Shown here one piece after another: positions 9,235 to 18,016 of a DNA stretch of 64,000 nt. The notes under the pieces are model-generated. The model ran no database searches. It saw only the letters and a list, made by a program, of their open reading frames with translations, and was not told where the DNA came from. The position numbers and the translations under genes were made by a program. Position 1 is the stretch's first letter. Each line of letters opens with the position of its first letter. Source of the stretch: Roseomonas sp. (GTDB lineage Bacteria > Pseudomonadota > Alphaproteobacteria > Acetobacterales > Acetobacteraceae); contig JADCFX010000012.1 in assembly GCA_020249285.1 (NCBI GenBank), positions 1 to 64,000 of the forward strand, written 5' to 3'.

Positions 9235-10713
9235 CTATTCCGCCGCGACGGCATGGGCGGGGACAAGGCGCGGCGCGGGTTCCGCAGCTTCCCCTTCAGT
9301 GACGGTCTTCCACAAATTGAACGCCATGATCAGCCCGCCAGCCAGGTACAAGACCCCGCCGAGTGCCCGGATGACGTAGTAGGGATGCAAGGCTTCCACC
9401 GTTTCCACGAAAGAATATTGCAGGAAGCCGAGTTCATCAAAGGCGCGCCACATCAGCCCCTGCATGATGCCCGATACCCACATGGCAGAGATGTAGAACA
9501 CGATGCCAAGGGTCGCGATCCAGAAATGCCAGGAGATCAGGCGTTCGCTCCAGATGCTTTTCTTCTTCCACAACACAGGGAAAAGATAGTAAAGCGCGCC
9601 AAAGGTGATGAAGCCGACCCAGCCCATGGCGCCGGAATGCACATGGCCGATGGTCCAATCCGTATAATGCGAAAGACCATTCACGGCCTTGATGGACATG
9701 ACCGGGCCTTCAAAGGTGGACATGCCGTAAAAGCCAAGTGCCGCGACAGAAAAGCGCAGCGCCGGATTGGTGCGCAGCTTGTCCCAAGCGCCCGAGAGCG
9801 TCATGAGGCCGTTGATCATGCCGCCCCAGGAAGGCATCCAAAGCATGACAGAAAACACCATGCCCAGCGTCTGCGCCCAATCGGGCAAAGCCGTGTAATG
9901 CAGATGGTGCGGGCCTGCCCAGATATAGAGGAAGATCAGGGTCCAGAAGTGAACAATAGAAAGCCGATAGGAATAAACCGGCCGATCTGCCTGCTTTGGG
10001 ATCAGGTAATACATCATCCCAAGAAAGCCCGCGGTCAGGAAGAAACCCACCGCATTATGGCCATACCACCACTGGATCATGGCGCCTTGCACGCCCGGGG
10101 TGGCGGAATAGGAATGCGATGACCCAAGGCTGATAGGGATTGAGATGTTGTTGCCGATATGCAGCAAAGCAACGGTAATGATGAAAGCAAGGAAAAACCA
10201 ATTCGCCACATAGATATGCGGTTCTTCGCGGCGCATGATGGTGCCACCAAAAGCGATCAGGTAGACAACCCAAACCAATGTCAGCCACAAATCCACATAC
10301 CATTCAGGTTCCGCATATTCCTTGCTCTGCGTGATGCCCAACACGTAGCCAAGTGCCGCCATGACAATGAAGAATTGGTAGCCCCAGAACAGGAACCACC
10401 CCATATCATCGCCGCCGAACAACCTGGCGCGGCAGGTGCGCTGCACGATGAACAAGCTGGTCAGGAACAGCGCATTGCCGCCAAAGGCGAAGATCACCGC
10501 GCTTGTATGCACCGGGCGCAGCCGCCCGAAGCTCGTCCATTCCAGATCAAGGTTCAGCAGCGGAAAGGCCAGCTGAAGTGCAATGACAACCCCCACCAGA
10601 AACCCCACCACCCCCCAAAAGGCGGTGGCGATGGCAAAGGCGCGGATCGGGCCTTCAACATAAACCGGCGAACTCGCCGGGGCATAATGCCCTGCTGTGG
10701 CTGTAGCGGCCAT
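9235..10713 (-). CDS. ccoN: cbb3 cytochrome oxidase catalytic subunit I
   Basis: The 492-residue heme-copper oxidase catalytic subunit reduces O2 at the heme b3/CuB site with high oxygen affinity. Twelve or so transmembrane helices are apparent. Motifs include YGHNAVGF (CuB/Tyr-His region), AGPHHLHYT (the adjacent CuB histidines) and the late helix [13 protein letters not shown] carrying heme ligands. Cbb3 class is shown by these motifs and by the following ccoO, ccoQ and ccoP. It is the first gene of the oxidase block. A perfect FNR/FixK-type palindrome lies 74 bases upstream of its ATG. Confidence 0.97.
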   Translation of the reverse strand: MAATATAGHYAPASSPVYVEGPIRAFAIATAFWGVVGFLVGVVIALQLAFPLLNLDLEWTSFGRLRPVHTSAVIFAFGGNALFLTSLFIVQRTCRARLFGGDDMGWFLFWGYQFFIVMAALGYVLGITQSKEYAEPEWYVDLWLTLVWVVYLIAFGGTIMRREEPHIYVANWFFLAFIITVALLHIGNNISIPISLGSSHSYSATPGVQGAMIQWWYGHNAVGFFLTAGFLGMMYYLIPKQADRPVYSYRLSIVHFWTLIFLYIWAGPHHLHYTALPDWAQTLGMVFSVMLWMPSWGGMINGLMTLSGAWDKLRTNPALRFSVAALGFYGMSTFEGPVMSIKAVNGLSHYTDWTIGHVHSGAMGWVGFITFGALYYLFPVLWKKKSIWSERLISWHFWIATLGIVFYISAMWVSGIMQGLMWRAFDELGFLQYSFVETVEALHPYYVIRALGGVLYLAGGLIMAFNLWKTVTEGEAAEPAPRLVPAHAVAAE

Positions 10714-10786
10714 GCTTGGTCTCCCTCAGGATGCGGGATTCGTCGCCCGCGTGGAAGAATGAAACGCTGCCGGGGAAATGCTGTCC

Positions 10787-10800
10787 TTGATCAAGATCAA
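10787..10800. promoter_or_regulatory. FNR/FixK-type binding site between ccoN and DUF2189 gene
   Basis: TTGATCAAGATCAA is an exact match to the FNR/Anr/FixK consensus TTGAT-N4-ATCAA. It lies 74 bases upstream of ccoN and 80 bases upstream of the divergent DUF2189 gene, so it could serve one or both. cbb3 operons are classically activated by FNR/FixK under low oxygen. I could not place unambiguous -10 elements, so which promoter it drives is inferred. Confidence 0.85.
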
Positions 10801-10879
10801 TTGCCGGCGTGAAGCTTATGCTAGTAGAGTAGGTTACTGTGAAGGCTCGTCATCTGTATGACAAGCGGAGGAAGTTTTT

Positions 10880-11659
10880 ATGGCAAGCGATGCAGTCGTT
10901 GCGCCGCGCCGGCTAACGATCCGGAAGGTCGCGCCCGACCGTCCCTGGGTGTGGCTGAATGCGGGCTGGCGCGATTTGATGGCGAACCCAATGATCAGCT
11001 TTTTCTATGGCGGCGCCTTGGCGGCGGCGGGGTGGCTGCTGATCCTGACCCTGCTTGGCGTGCGCTCTGGCTGGGTCATTCTGCCCGCCTCGGCTGGGTT
11101 TTTCATGGTTGCCCCCTTGCTGGCGACCGGGCTTTATGAGGCAAGTCGGCTGCGCGCTGAGGGCAAGCCGGTGACCTTCGGGGCCTGCCTTGCAGGCTTC
11201 ACGCGCAATGGCCAGCAGCTTGCTTTCTTGGGCGTTCTGCTGGTGATCCTGCATATATTCTGGGTGCGCGTCGCGGCGCTGATTTTCATGCTGATGTTCG
11301 GCATTAATTTCACGCCCAGCATCGAAAACCTGCCGATGGCCATGCTGCGATCCGACATGCTGCTGCCGTTCTTGATTGTCGGCACCGGCGCGGGGGCCAT
11401 TCTGGCGGCGGTGGCGTTTTCAATCTCGGCGATTTCCATTCCCATGTTGTTAGATCGTGATGTTTCGGCCATGGAAGCGATTATGCTTTCCATCCGCGCG
11501 GTGCTCACCAATCCGGGTGCCATGATCTTCTGGGCAGGGCTGATCGTGGTTTTTACCGCCATGGCGATGGCGCCCTTCTTCCTGGGCCTCGCGCTGGTGG
11601 TGCCGTTGATCGGGCATGCCACCTGGCATGCCTATAAGGATTTGGTTGTCGAAGCCTAA
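10880..11659 (+). CDS. DUF2189 family integral membrane protein
   Basis: A 259-residue polytopic membrane protein with about six hydrophobic helices. The sequence resembles the DUF2189 family, with WLNAGWRDLMANPMISFFYG near residues 28-47 and a LDRDVSAMEAI-type segment in the second half. The biochemical function of the family is unknown to me. It diverges from ccoN over the FNR-type site, which suggests oxygen-linked expression. An ATG 22 bases upstream opens a different, shorter frame. Its stop codon abuts the stop of the convergent carboxyltransferase gene. Confidence 0.8.
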   Translation: MASDAVVAPRRLTIRKVAPDRPWVWLNAGWRDLMANPMISFFYGGALAAAGWLLILTLLGVRSGWVILPASAGFFMVAPLLATGLYEASRLRAEGKPVTFGACLAGFTRNGQQLAFLGVLLVILHIFWVRVAALIFMLMFGINFTPSIENLPMAMLRSDMLLPFLIVGTGAGAILAAVAFSISAISIPMLLDRDVSAMEAIMLSIRAVLTNPGAMIFWAGLIVVFTAMAMAPFFLGLALVVPLIGHATWHAYKDLVVEA

Positions 11660-13216
11660 TCAGGGGCGCATGGTCAATGTGGCCAGGCCCGTGCCGCGCA
11701 AGGGTTCCGCGATGCGCGCGAAATCGCACAGCAGCGGGCGGGTTTCGCGTGGGTCTATGATTTCTTCCACCCAAAAGGCCTCGGCGGTGCGGAAGGGGGA
11801 ACGCAGCTTTTGCAGGCGTTCGTCAATCTCGGCGATTTTTGCGACCGGGTCCGCCGCCGCATTCACCTCCGCCGCATAGGCAGCTTCAATTCCGCCCTCC
11901 AGCGGCAGCGACCCCCAGCGCCCGGATGGCCAAGCATAGCGGATGGAATAGCGTCCGGCTGGCTGATGCACGACACCCGCGACACCAAAGGCATTGCGCA
12001 AAATCACCGTACACCAGGGCGCGCGGCATTGATTGACGGCGGCCATGGCGCGCACGCCCCAGCGGATGGTGGCGGTTTTCTCTGCCTCCAACCCAACGGC
12101 GAAGCCTGGGCAATCCATCAGATAGACCACAGGCAAATGGAAGGTTTCCGCCATATCCACAAAGCGGATGATCTTGGCGCAGGCATCCGCGGTCCAGGAA
12201 CCGCCGGAGAATACCGGGTCTGACGCCATCACCGCGACCGGCAGGCCATCCAGCCGCGCGAGCCCGGTGATGATGGGCCGGCCAAACCAGCGGCCCATTT
12301 CGAAAAAACTGCCCTTGTCGAATAGTGTTTCTACAATCGGGCGCATCTTATAGGCTTGGCGCGGATCGCGCGGGATGGCGCTGACCAGCTTCGTATCGCG
12401 CCGCCCCGGATCATCACGCGACCGCAAGCGGGGCGAGACCTCAAACACCGATTGCGGCAGGTATGAAAGAAAGCGCCGCGCGGCGGCGAAGGCTTCTTCT
12501 TCTGTCTCCACCGCATCATCCACCGCGCCGGCCTTGCACTGAATCTCCCAACCGCCGAGGTCGCGTTTGTCGAGCTTCTCCCCAAGCCGCGCCACCACCG
12601 GGGGCCCCGCGACAAACATGGCGGAGGATTTCGTCATCACCGAATAATGCGACGCCGCCAACCGCGCCGCGCCAAGCCCGGCAACCGATCCAAGCCCAAG
12701 CGCCACCACCGGCACCAGGCCTAAATTCTGGGCAGTCAAATGATAAAGCTGCGTGCCACCAACGCCGCCTGGCAGATTGGCACGGCCCGTGGTTTCAATG
12801 GTTTTGACCGAACCGCCACCGCCGGAGCCTTCAATCATGCGAATGATCGGCAAGCGCAATTCATTGGCCATGCGTTCCGCCATGATGGGCTTTTCGCGAA
12901 TGGTCGCATCCGCGCTGCCGCCCCGCACGGTGAAATCATCGCCCAGCACCACCACTGGGCGGCCATCAATCTCCGCACGGCCCATGACGCAGTTGGAAGG
13001 TGTGAGCGTCTCCAGATCGCCCTTGGCGTCATATTCGCCGCGCCCGGCAATGGCGCCAACTTCGTGGAAGCTGTCCTTATCCACCAGCTTCAGCACACGT
13101 TCGCGCACGGTCAGCCGCCCGCCATCATGCTGGCGCTTCACCTTATCCGGCCCGCCCATGGCCTCCGCCATGGCTTGGCGGCGCTTCAGCTCCTCGATTT
13201 CCGGTTGCCAAGTCAT
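11660..13216 (-). CDS. Acyl-CoA carboxylase carboxyltransferase (beta) subunit, orphan
   Basis: A 518-residue protein of the biotin-dependent carboxyltransferase family, with the two crotonase-fold halves seen in PccB/MccB. The N-half contains GDDFTVRGGSADATI and IRMIEGSGGGGSV. The C-half contains MASDPVFSGGSWTADACAKI and the oxyanion-type stretch MDCPGFAVG. Such subunits carboxylate acyl-CoAs together with a biotin carboxylase/carrier subunit. None is encoded beside it (moaB diverges, DUF2189 converges), so the acyl-CoA substrate and partner are unknown. Length fits the family. Confidence 0.88.
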   Translation of the reverse strand: MTWQPEIEELKRRQAMAEAMGGPDKVKRQHDGGRLTVRERVLKLVDKDSFHEVGAIAGRGEYDAKGDLETLTPSNCVMGRAEIDGRPVVVLGDDFTVRGGSADATIREKPIMAERMANELRLPIIRMIEGSGGGGSVKTIETTGRANLPGGVGGTQLYHLTAQNLGLVPVVALGLGSVAGLGAARLAASHYSVMTKSSAMFVAGPPVVARLGEKLDKRDLGGWEIQCKAGAVDDAVETEEEAFAAARRFLSYLPQSVFEVSPRLRSRDDPGRRDTKLVSAIPRDPRQAYKMRPIVETLFDKGSFFEMGRWFGRPIITGLARLDGLPVAVMASDPVFSGGSWTADACAKIIRFVDMAETFHLPVVYLMDCPGFAVGLEAEKTATIRWGVRAMAAVNQCRAPWCTVILRNAFGVAGVVHQPAGRYSIRYAWPSGRWGSLPLEGGIEAAYAAEVNAAADPVAKIAEIDERLQKLRSPFRTAEAFWVEEIIDPRETRPLLCDFARIAEPLRGTGLATLTMRP

Positions 13217-13343
13217 GCGGCGTTTCCCTTGGTGTCCTTCTGGCGGCGAGTGTCACGCGAGTTCCCGCGCCCTGCAAGCGGGCGTTGTCGCCAGCCTGCC
13301 GAGCCCCCATGATAGAAAGGCCCAGCCGTACGGAGAGGCCGCC

Positions 13344-13883
13344 ATGCCAATTGATGAAAGCCTGAAATTCCTGCCCGTGAATATCGCGGTGCTGACCGTG
13401 AGCGACACGCGCGATATGGCGAGCGACCGTTCCGGCCAAACCCTGCAAGACAGGATCGAAGCCGCGCGGCATCACTGCGTCGCACGGGAAATTGTGAAGG
13501 ATGATCCGGACGCGATTGAAGCCGTGCTGCGCCGCTGGATCGCGGACCCTGCCGTGGATTGCGTGATCACCACCGGCGGCACCGGTATCACGGGCCGTGA
13601 TGTGACACCGGAAGCCTTCAAGCGCGTGCTTGAGAAAGAAATTGAAGGCTTCGGCGAATTATTCCGCTGGATCAGTTTTCAGAAGATTGGCACATCCACC
13701 ATCCAATCCCGCGCCATGGGCGGTGTTGCCGGCGGCACTTATCTTTTCGCGCTGCCTGGTTCAACCGGCGCCTGCAAGGATGGCTGGGATGAAATTCTTC
13801 GCTTCCAATTGGATTCGCGGCACCGCCCCTGTAATCTGGTGGAGCTGATGCCGCGCTTGCTCGAACATTTGAAACCCGCGTAA
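13344..13883 (+). CDS. moaB: Molybdenum cofactor biosynthesis protein B
   Basis: A 179-residue MoaB/MogA-fold protein that adenylylates molybdopterin before molybdenum insertion. The MPT-binding motif TTGGTGITGRDVTPEA is clear in the middle and is followed by FRWISFQKIGTSTIQSRA and LPGSTGACKDGWDEI, all MoaB hallmarks. The ATG at 13344 has GGAGAGG five bases upstream. A longer in-frame extension runs upstream through the antisense of the carboxyltransferase gene and is rejected. It lies next to a molybdo-hydroxylase gene, which needs this cofactor. Confidence 0.95.
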   Translation: MPIDESLKFLPVNIAVLTVSDTRDMASDRSGQTLQDRIEAARHHCVAREIVKDDPDAIEAVLRRWIADPAVDCVITTGGTGITGRDVTPEAFKRVLEKEIEGFGELFRWISFQKIGTSTIQSRAMGGVAGGTYLFALPGSTGACKDGWDEILRFQLDSRHRPCNLVELMPRLLEHLKPA

Positions 13884-13887
13884 CGGG

Positions 13888-13917
13888 CGCGCGAGGGACG
13901 CATACACCCCTCGCGCG
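13888..13917. terminator. Bidirectional terminator-like hairpin between moaB and the convergent molybdo-hydroxylase gene
   Basis: CGCGCGAGGG (13888-13897) and CCCTCGCGCG (13908-13917) form a perfect 10-bp stem with a 10-base loop, followed on the plus strand by TCTTGCTTT. It sits between two convergent stop codons, the usual position of a shared terminator. The T-run is weak. Confidence 0.7.
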
Positions 13918-13924
13918 TCTTGCT

Positions 13925-16258
13925 TTACGCCGCCTTGGAAGTCGCCAAGGCCTTCCACACACTTTCAGGCGTGGCCGGCATATCAATATGCTTCACGCCA
14001 TCACCGGCAAGCGCATCCACCACCGCATTGATGAGCGCGGGCGGGCTGCCCACCGCGCCGGCTTCACCCGCGCCCTTCACGCCAAGCGGATTGGTCTCAC
14101 ACGGGACTTCGATGAAATCCACGTCAATATTCGGCAGGTCATCGGCGCGCGGCAGCGCGTAATCCATGAAGGATGCCGATAGAAGCTGGCCGCTTTCTGC
14201 ATCAAAGGCAGTGCGTTCCAGCATGGCCTGGCCAATGCCCTGCGCCACACCCCCATGCACCTGGCCGCGCACGATCAGCGGGTTCAGCGCATGGCCCACA
14301 TCATCAATCACAACATAATTCGCGACCTTGATGATGCCCGTATCGGGGTCCACCTCAACCTCGGCGGCGTGGCAGCCATTGGGGAAGGTGTGGGATTTGA
14401 TCTGCGCCACTTCCAAAGCATCCAACAGCGTCACCTCCTGGCCCTTCGCAGCGCGTGCCTTTTGCGCTGCGGCCAATTCCAGAATGCCGATGCCCTTATC
14501 GGTGCCAACCACACCAAAGCGGCCATTGGAGGTCGTGAATTCAATATCAGCGACCGCCGCTTCCAAATGCTCGGACGCTGCCTTCTTGCCCTTTTCAACA
14601 ACCGAGGCCGCCGTCACCAAAATCGCTTGGCCTTCGGAATAAAGGCTGCGCGCGCCACCCGTGCCGCCGCCCGAAGGGAGGCTTGCGGAATCGCCCTGCT
14701 TCACACGGATTTTTTCGATCGGAATGCCCAATTCGTGGCTGGTCAGCATGGCATAGGCGGTTTCATGCCCCTGCCCCGTGCTTTGCGTGCCGACATAAAC
14801 ATCCACGAAGCCATCATCGGCAAAACGCACCGCAGCGTTTTCGGTCGCGTCACCGCCCGTCGCTTCCAGGTAATAGGCAAAGCCAATGCCGCGCCTTTTG
14901 CCGCGCCTTTGGCTTTCCGCCCGCCGCGCCGCGAAGCCGGACCAATTCAGCTTTTCCAAAGCGGTGTCCATGAGTTTCGCAAATTCACCGGAATCATAAC
15001 GCTGCCCCATGGCCGAGACGTATGGCATGGCGGAAGACGGCACCATGTTGCGCTTGCGGATCGCCACACGATCCATGCCCATTTCCTGCGCCGCCGTGTC
15101 AATCAGGCGTTCCACCAGATAATTGCTCTCTGGTCGGCCAGCGCCGCGATAGGCATCCACCGGCACGGTATTGGTAATCACGCCCACAACATTGGCGTAG
15201 ATGGCGCCGAAGTCATAAACGCTTGCCAGCACCTTAGTGCCGGCACCGGTTGGGATGAAGGGCGCGAAGGTGTTCAGATAGGCGCCCATATTCGCCCAAT
15301 TTTTCGTGCGCAGCGCGAGGAACTTGCCATCCTTATCCAAGGCCAATTCGCCGGCGGTGATATTGTCACGCCCATGTGTGTCGGATTGGAAGGCTTCGGT
15401 GCGTTCGGACGTCCATTTCACCGGGCGCTTCAGTTTGCGGGCGGCGAAGCAGGTCAGCACATGTTCGGCATACAGAAACAGCTTCATGCCGAAGCCGCCG
15501 CCGACATCGGGGGTGACAACGCGGAAATGATCTTCCGGTAGGTTGAAGACGCTGCCGGCCAAAAGCTTGCGCACCAGCCAGGAGCCCTGGGTATTGGTGT
15601 GCAAAGTCCACTTGTTGCTCGCGGCATCATAATCCGCCACCGCCGCGCGGGCTTCCATGCTGGCAACGACAACGCGGTTATTCACGACTGTCAGGCGCGT
15701 CACATGCGCAGCCTTGGCGAAAAGCGCATCGGTCTTGTCCTTGTCGCCGACATGCCAATCAAAGCATGTATTATTCGGCGCACTGGGCCAAACCTGCGGC
15801 TGGCCTGGCTTGGTCGCAGTCGCAAGCTCGGTAGCGGAGGGCAGGATCTCATAATCCACCTCAATCGCTTCAGCAGCATCGCGCGCCGCCTTGGCACTTT
15901 CCGCCACCACAAAGGCGACCGGGTCACCCACATGGCGCACCGTGCCATCCGCCAGCACCGGGCGCGGCGTGGATGACAGCGGCGAGCCATCGCTATTCTT
16001 CAGCGGGATCAGGCAAGGCAGCGGGCCAAGCCCTTCGGCGGCCAGATCGGCAGCGGTATAGACCCCCAGCACCCCTGGCATCGCCTTAGCGGCGGCGGTG
16101 GAGATGCTTTTGATTGCCGCATGGGCATGGGGGCTGCGCAGCACCACGCCTTGGGCTTCGCCGGCCAGGCTGATATCGGCGGTGTATTGCCCATCGCCTT
16201 TCAAAAGCCTTGGGTCTTCGACACGACGAATGGATTGGCTGAGGCCGAATTTTGCCAT
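13925..16258 (-). CDS. Xanthine dehydrogenase family molybdopterin-binding subunit, CoxL-like form II
   Basis: A 777-residue large subunit of the molybdo-hydroxylase (xanthine dehydrogenase/aerobic CO dehydrogenase) superfamily. The N-terminal a/b hammerhead starts RRVEDPRLLKGDGQYTADI. Moco-binding motifs include GGGFGMK and the late GAGEAGAVGSP, with the catalytic Glu. The active-site loop reads AYRGAGR, which is the form II signature rather than AYRCSFR of true CO dehydrogenase, so CO oxidation is not implied. The FAD (medium) and Fe-S (small) subunits are not adjacent. The moaB gene converges on it. Confidence 0.88.
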   Translation of the reverse strand: MAKFGLSQSIRRVEDPRLLKGDGQYTADISLAGEAQGVVLRSPHAHAAIKSISTAAAKAMPGVLGVYTAADLAAEGLGPLPCLIPLKNSDGSPLSSTPRPVLADGTVRHVGDPVAFVVAESAKAARDAAEAIEVDYEILPSATELATATKPGQPQVWPSAPNNTCFDWHVGDKDKTDALFAKAAHVTRLTVVNNRVVVASMEARAAVADYDAASNKWTLHTNTQGSWLVRKLLAGSVFNLPEDHFRVVTPDVGGGFGMKLFLYAEHVLTCFAARKLKRPVKWTSERTEAFQSDTHGRDNITAGELALDKDGKFLALRTKNWANMGAYLNTFAPFIPTGAGTKVLASVYDFGAIYANVVGVITNTVPVDAYRGAGRPESNYLVERLIDTAAQEMGMDRVAIRKRNMVPSSAMPYVSAMGQRYDSGEFAKLMDTALEKLNWSGFAARRAESQRRGKRRGIGFAYYLEATGGDATENAAVRFADDGFVDVYVGTQSTGQGHETAYAMLTSHELGIPIEKIRVKQGDSASLPSGGGTGGARSLYSEGQAILVTAASVVEKGKKAASEHLEAAVADIEFTTSNGRFGVVGTDKGIGILELAAAQKARAAKGQEVTLLDALEVAQIKSHTFPNGCHAAEVEVDPDTGIIKVANYVVIDDVGHALNPLIVRGQVHGGVAQGIGQAMLERTAFDAESGQLLSASFMDYALPRADDLPNIDVDFIEVPCETNPLGVKGAGEAGAVGSPPALINAVVDALAGDGVKHIDMPATPESVWKALATSKAA

Positions 16259-16422
16259 GGCGAGGTACTCCCTGTTTCGCGTTCCTGGATATCATTCAAC
16301 AGGTGGGGGTGGAATGGAAAGAGGGAAAGGCATGGCGCGCCAAGATTTGTCGCGTGTGGCGCGATTGCAGAGGCGCCTTCATCCTGTCAGGGTGGAGTAA
16401 CAAAACAAGGACTGAAAAGCTT

Positions 16423-17049
16423 ATGTCAGGAAATGCGACGCCACCACTGCCCGAAACTGGGCTTTTGACGGGCCGGTTTGGTATGCAGCTTGTGCGCCAG
16501 GCGGCGGGCAGTTGGTGGGTTTTCCTGCTGCGCGGCGTGGCCGCCATCATTTTTGGCGTTCTGGTCTTTTTATTCCCTGGGCTTGGCCTGGCTTTCATCC
16601 TGGCCTTTCTGGGCGCCTGGATGGCGCTGGATGGCATTGGTTCCATCTACCAGGCCGTGAAGGGGGGCCACCCAACGGGTGAACGCAGCCGCACCTGGCT
16701 TTGGATTGATGGCATCATTTCCCTGGTTGCGGCGGCGGTGATCCTGTTTGCACCAGGGGTTTCCGCGATTGGCCTGCTGATTGTGACGGCTGCCTGGTTC
16801 CTGCTCTCGGGCGGGGCGCGGTTGATGCTGGCCTTCCGGCTTTCCTCCGTACTGCTTGGGCTGCTCGGGGCTTTGAATATCGTGATCGGGGCCTGGATGC
16901 TGCTGCGCCCTGGGCCGGGCTTGCTCGCGGTGATCTGGATGGTGGGGCTGGAGGCGATTGCCATGGGCGTGATCATGATCGGTCTTGGCTGGCGCCTTAA
17001 GCACATCCACCAGAACCCGCAGCAGGAAGCGGGGCAGACCAGGATTTGA
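16423..17049 (+). CDS. HdeD/DUF308 family membrane protein
   Basis: A 208-residue membrane protein with about six helices arranged as two-helix repeats. It contains the family pattern WWVFLLRGVAAIIFGVLVF near the N-terminus and WLWIDGIISLVAAAVILF in the middle. HdeD is linked to acid resistance in E. coli, but most DUF308 members are uncharacterised. The ATG at 16423 (MSGNATPPL) is chosen over a longer extension that overlaps the divergent gene; an AAGG lies 12 bases upstream. It is followed 32 bases later by the SMP-30 gene on the same strand. Confidence 0.82.
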   Translation: MSGNATPPLPETGLLTGRFGMQLVRQAAGSWWVFLLRGVAAIIFGVLVFLFPGLGLAFILAFLGAWMALDGIGSIYQAVKGGHPTGERSRTWLWIDGIISLVAAAVILFAPGVSAIGLLIVTAAWFLLSGGARLMLAFRLSSVLLGLLGALNIVIGAWMLLRPGPGLLAVIWMVGLEAIAMGVIMIGLGWRLKHIHQNPQQEAGQTRI

Positions 17050-17081
17050 TCAGGCCTGGGGGAACCCCGTAGGCTCCGCCC

Positions 17082-17975
17082 ATGTGGTTCCCCGCCCCCA
17101 AGGAGCTCCCGCTCCGCCCCTTCGCCCGCCTGCCGGATCGCTTGCGGAAGTTGCGCCGGTCTTCGTGGGCGGATGCTAATCGCGCCGGCGCGCCGATTGA
17201 CAGTTTCCTGGAAGGCCCCTGCTTTGATCGCGCGGGGCGCTTTCTGGTGACTGACATCCCGAATGGCCACATCCTGCTGGTTGGCCCCGGTGATGGGTGG
17301 GAAGTGCTGGCGGAATATGAGGGCTGGCCAAATGGCCTTGCCCTTGGCGCCGATGATGCGCTGCTGATTGCCGATTACCGCCATGGCTTGCTCAGCCTTG
17401 ATCCGGCGCGCGGTTCCATCACGCCGCTTTTGGAACATGTCTGCAGTGAGGGGTTTCTCGGCCTGAATGATGTGACGCTTGGCGCGAATGGCGCGATTTT
17501 CTTCACTGACCAAGGCCAAACCGGTCTGCAGGACCCGCGCGGACGGGTCTATCGGCTATCGCCCGATGGGCGGCTTGATCGGCTGATCTCAAACGGTCCC
17601 AGCCCCAATGGCATCGCACTGAACAAGGCCGGCACGCATTGCTATGTGGCGATGACCCGTTCGTGCGAGGTCTGGCGCTTCGCGCTGCGCGCGGACGCCA
17701 TTGTCGGCAAGGCCAATCTGTTCTTCCGCACGCCGGCGGGCACGTCAGGGCCGGATGGCATGGCGGTGGATGTGCATGATCGGCTGTTCATCGCCAATCC
17801 CGGCCACGGCATGGTCTGGGGCGTGGATGCGCATGGCGTGCCGCTTTTCACATTGGATTGCCGGCCCTTTGGCCGCATGCCGACCAATTGCTGCTTCGCG
17901 CCGGATGGGATCACCTTGTTGATCACGGAAAGCCAATCGGGGCAGATTCTGGCGGCGGAAATCCCGCCGCCTTGA
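17082..17975 (+). CDS. SMP-30/gluconolactonase/LRE family beta-propeller protein
   Basis: A 297-residue six-bladed beta-propeller of the SMP-30/gluconolactonase family; members hydrolyse sugar or aliphatic lactones with a divalent metal. Family features are EGPCFDRAGRFLVTDIPNGHI (metal-ligand Glu region), GWPNGLALGADDALLIADY, and SGPDGMAVDVHDRLFIANPG, which carries the Asn/Asp metal ligands. No signal peptide is obvious, so it is probably cytoplasmic. Substrate is unknown. No pathway genes flank it. Confidence 0.85.
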   Translation: MWFPAPKELPLRPFARLPDRLRKLRRSSWADANRAGAPIDSFLEGPCFDRAGRFLVTDIPNGHILLVGPGDGWEVLAEYEGWPNGLALGADDALLIADYRHGLLSLDPARGSITPLLEHVCSEGFLGLNDVTLGANGAIFFTDQGQTGLQDPRGRVYRLSPDGRLDRLISNGPSPNGIALNKAGTHCYVAMTRSCEVWRFALRADAIVGKANLFFRTPAGTSGPDGMAVDVHDRLFIANPGHGMVWGVDAHGVPLFTLDCRPFGRMPTNCCFAPDGITLLITESQSGQILAAEIPPP

Positions 17976-18016
17976 ACTGCTTGACTGACCTGCGGGACCA
18001 GCAAGCCCAGCTTCGC

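Noticed and set aside
8911..10122. 403-codon plus-strand frame across ccoO and ccoN
   Set aside because: It covers two oxidase genes with complete heme and CuB motifs on the minus strand; composition is His/Arg-rich and not protein-like.
14255..15541. 428-codon open frame opposite the molybdo-hydroxylase gene
   Set aside because: Same shadow effect; the minus-strand frame carries the Moco motifs.
13925..16258. True aerobic CO dehydrogenase large subunit
   Set aside because: The active-site loop is AYRGAGR (form II), not AYRCSFR, and CoxS/CoxM are not adjacent.
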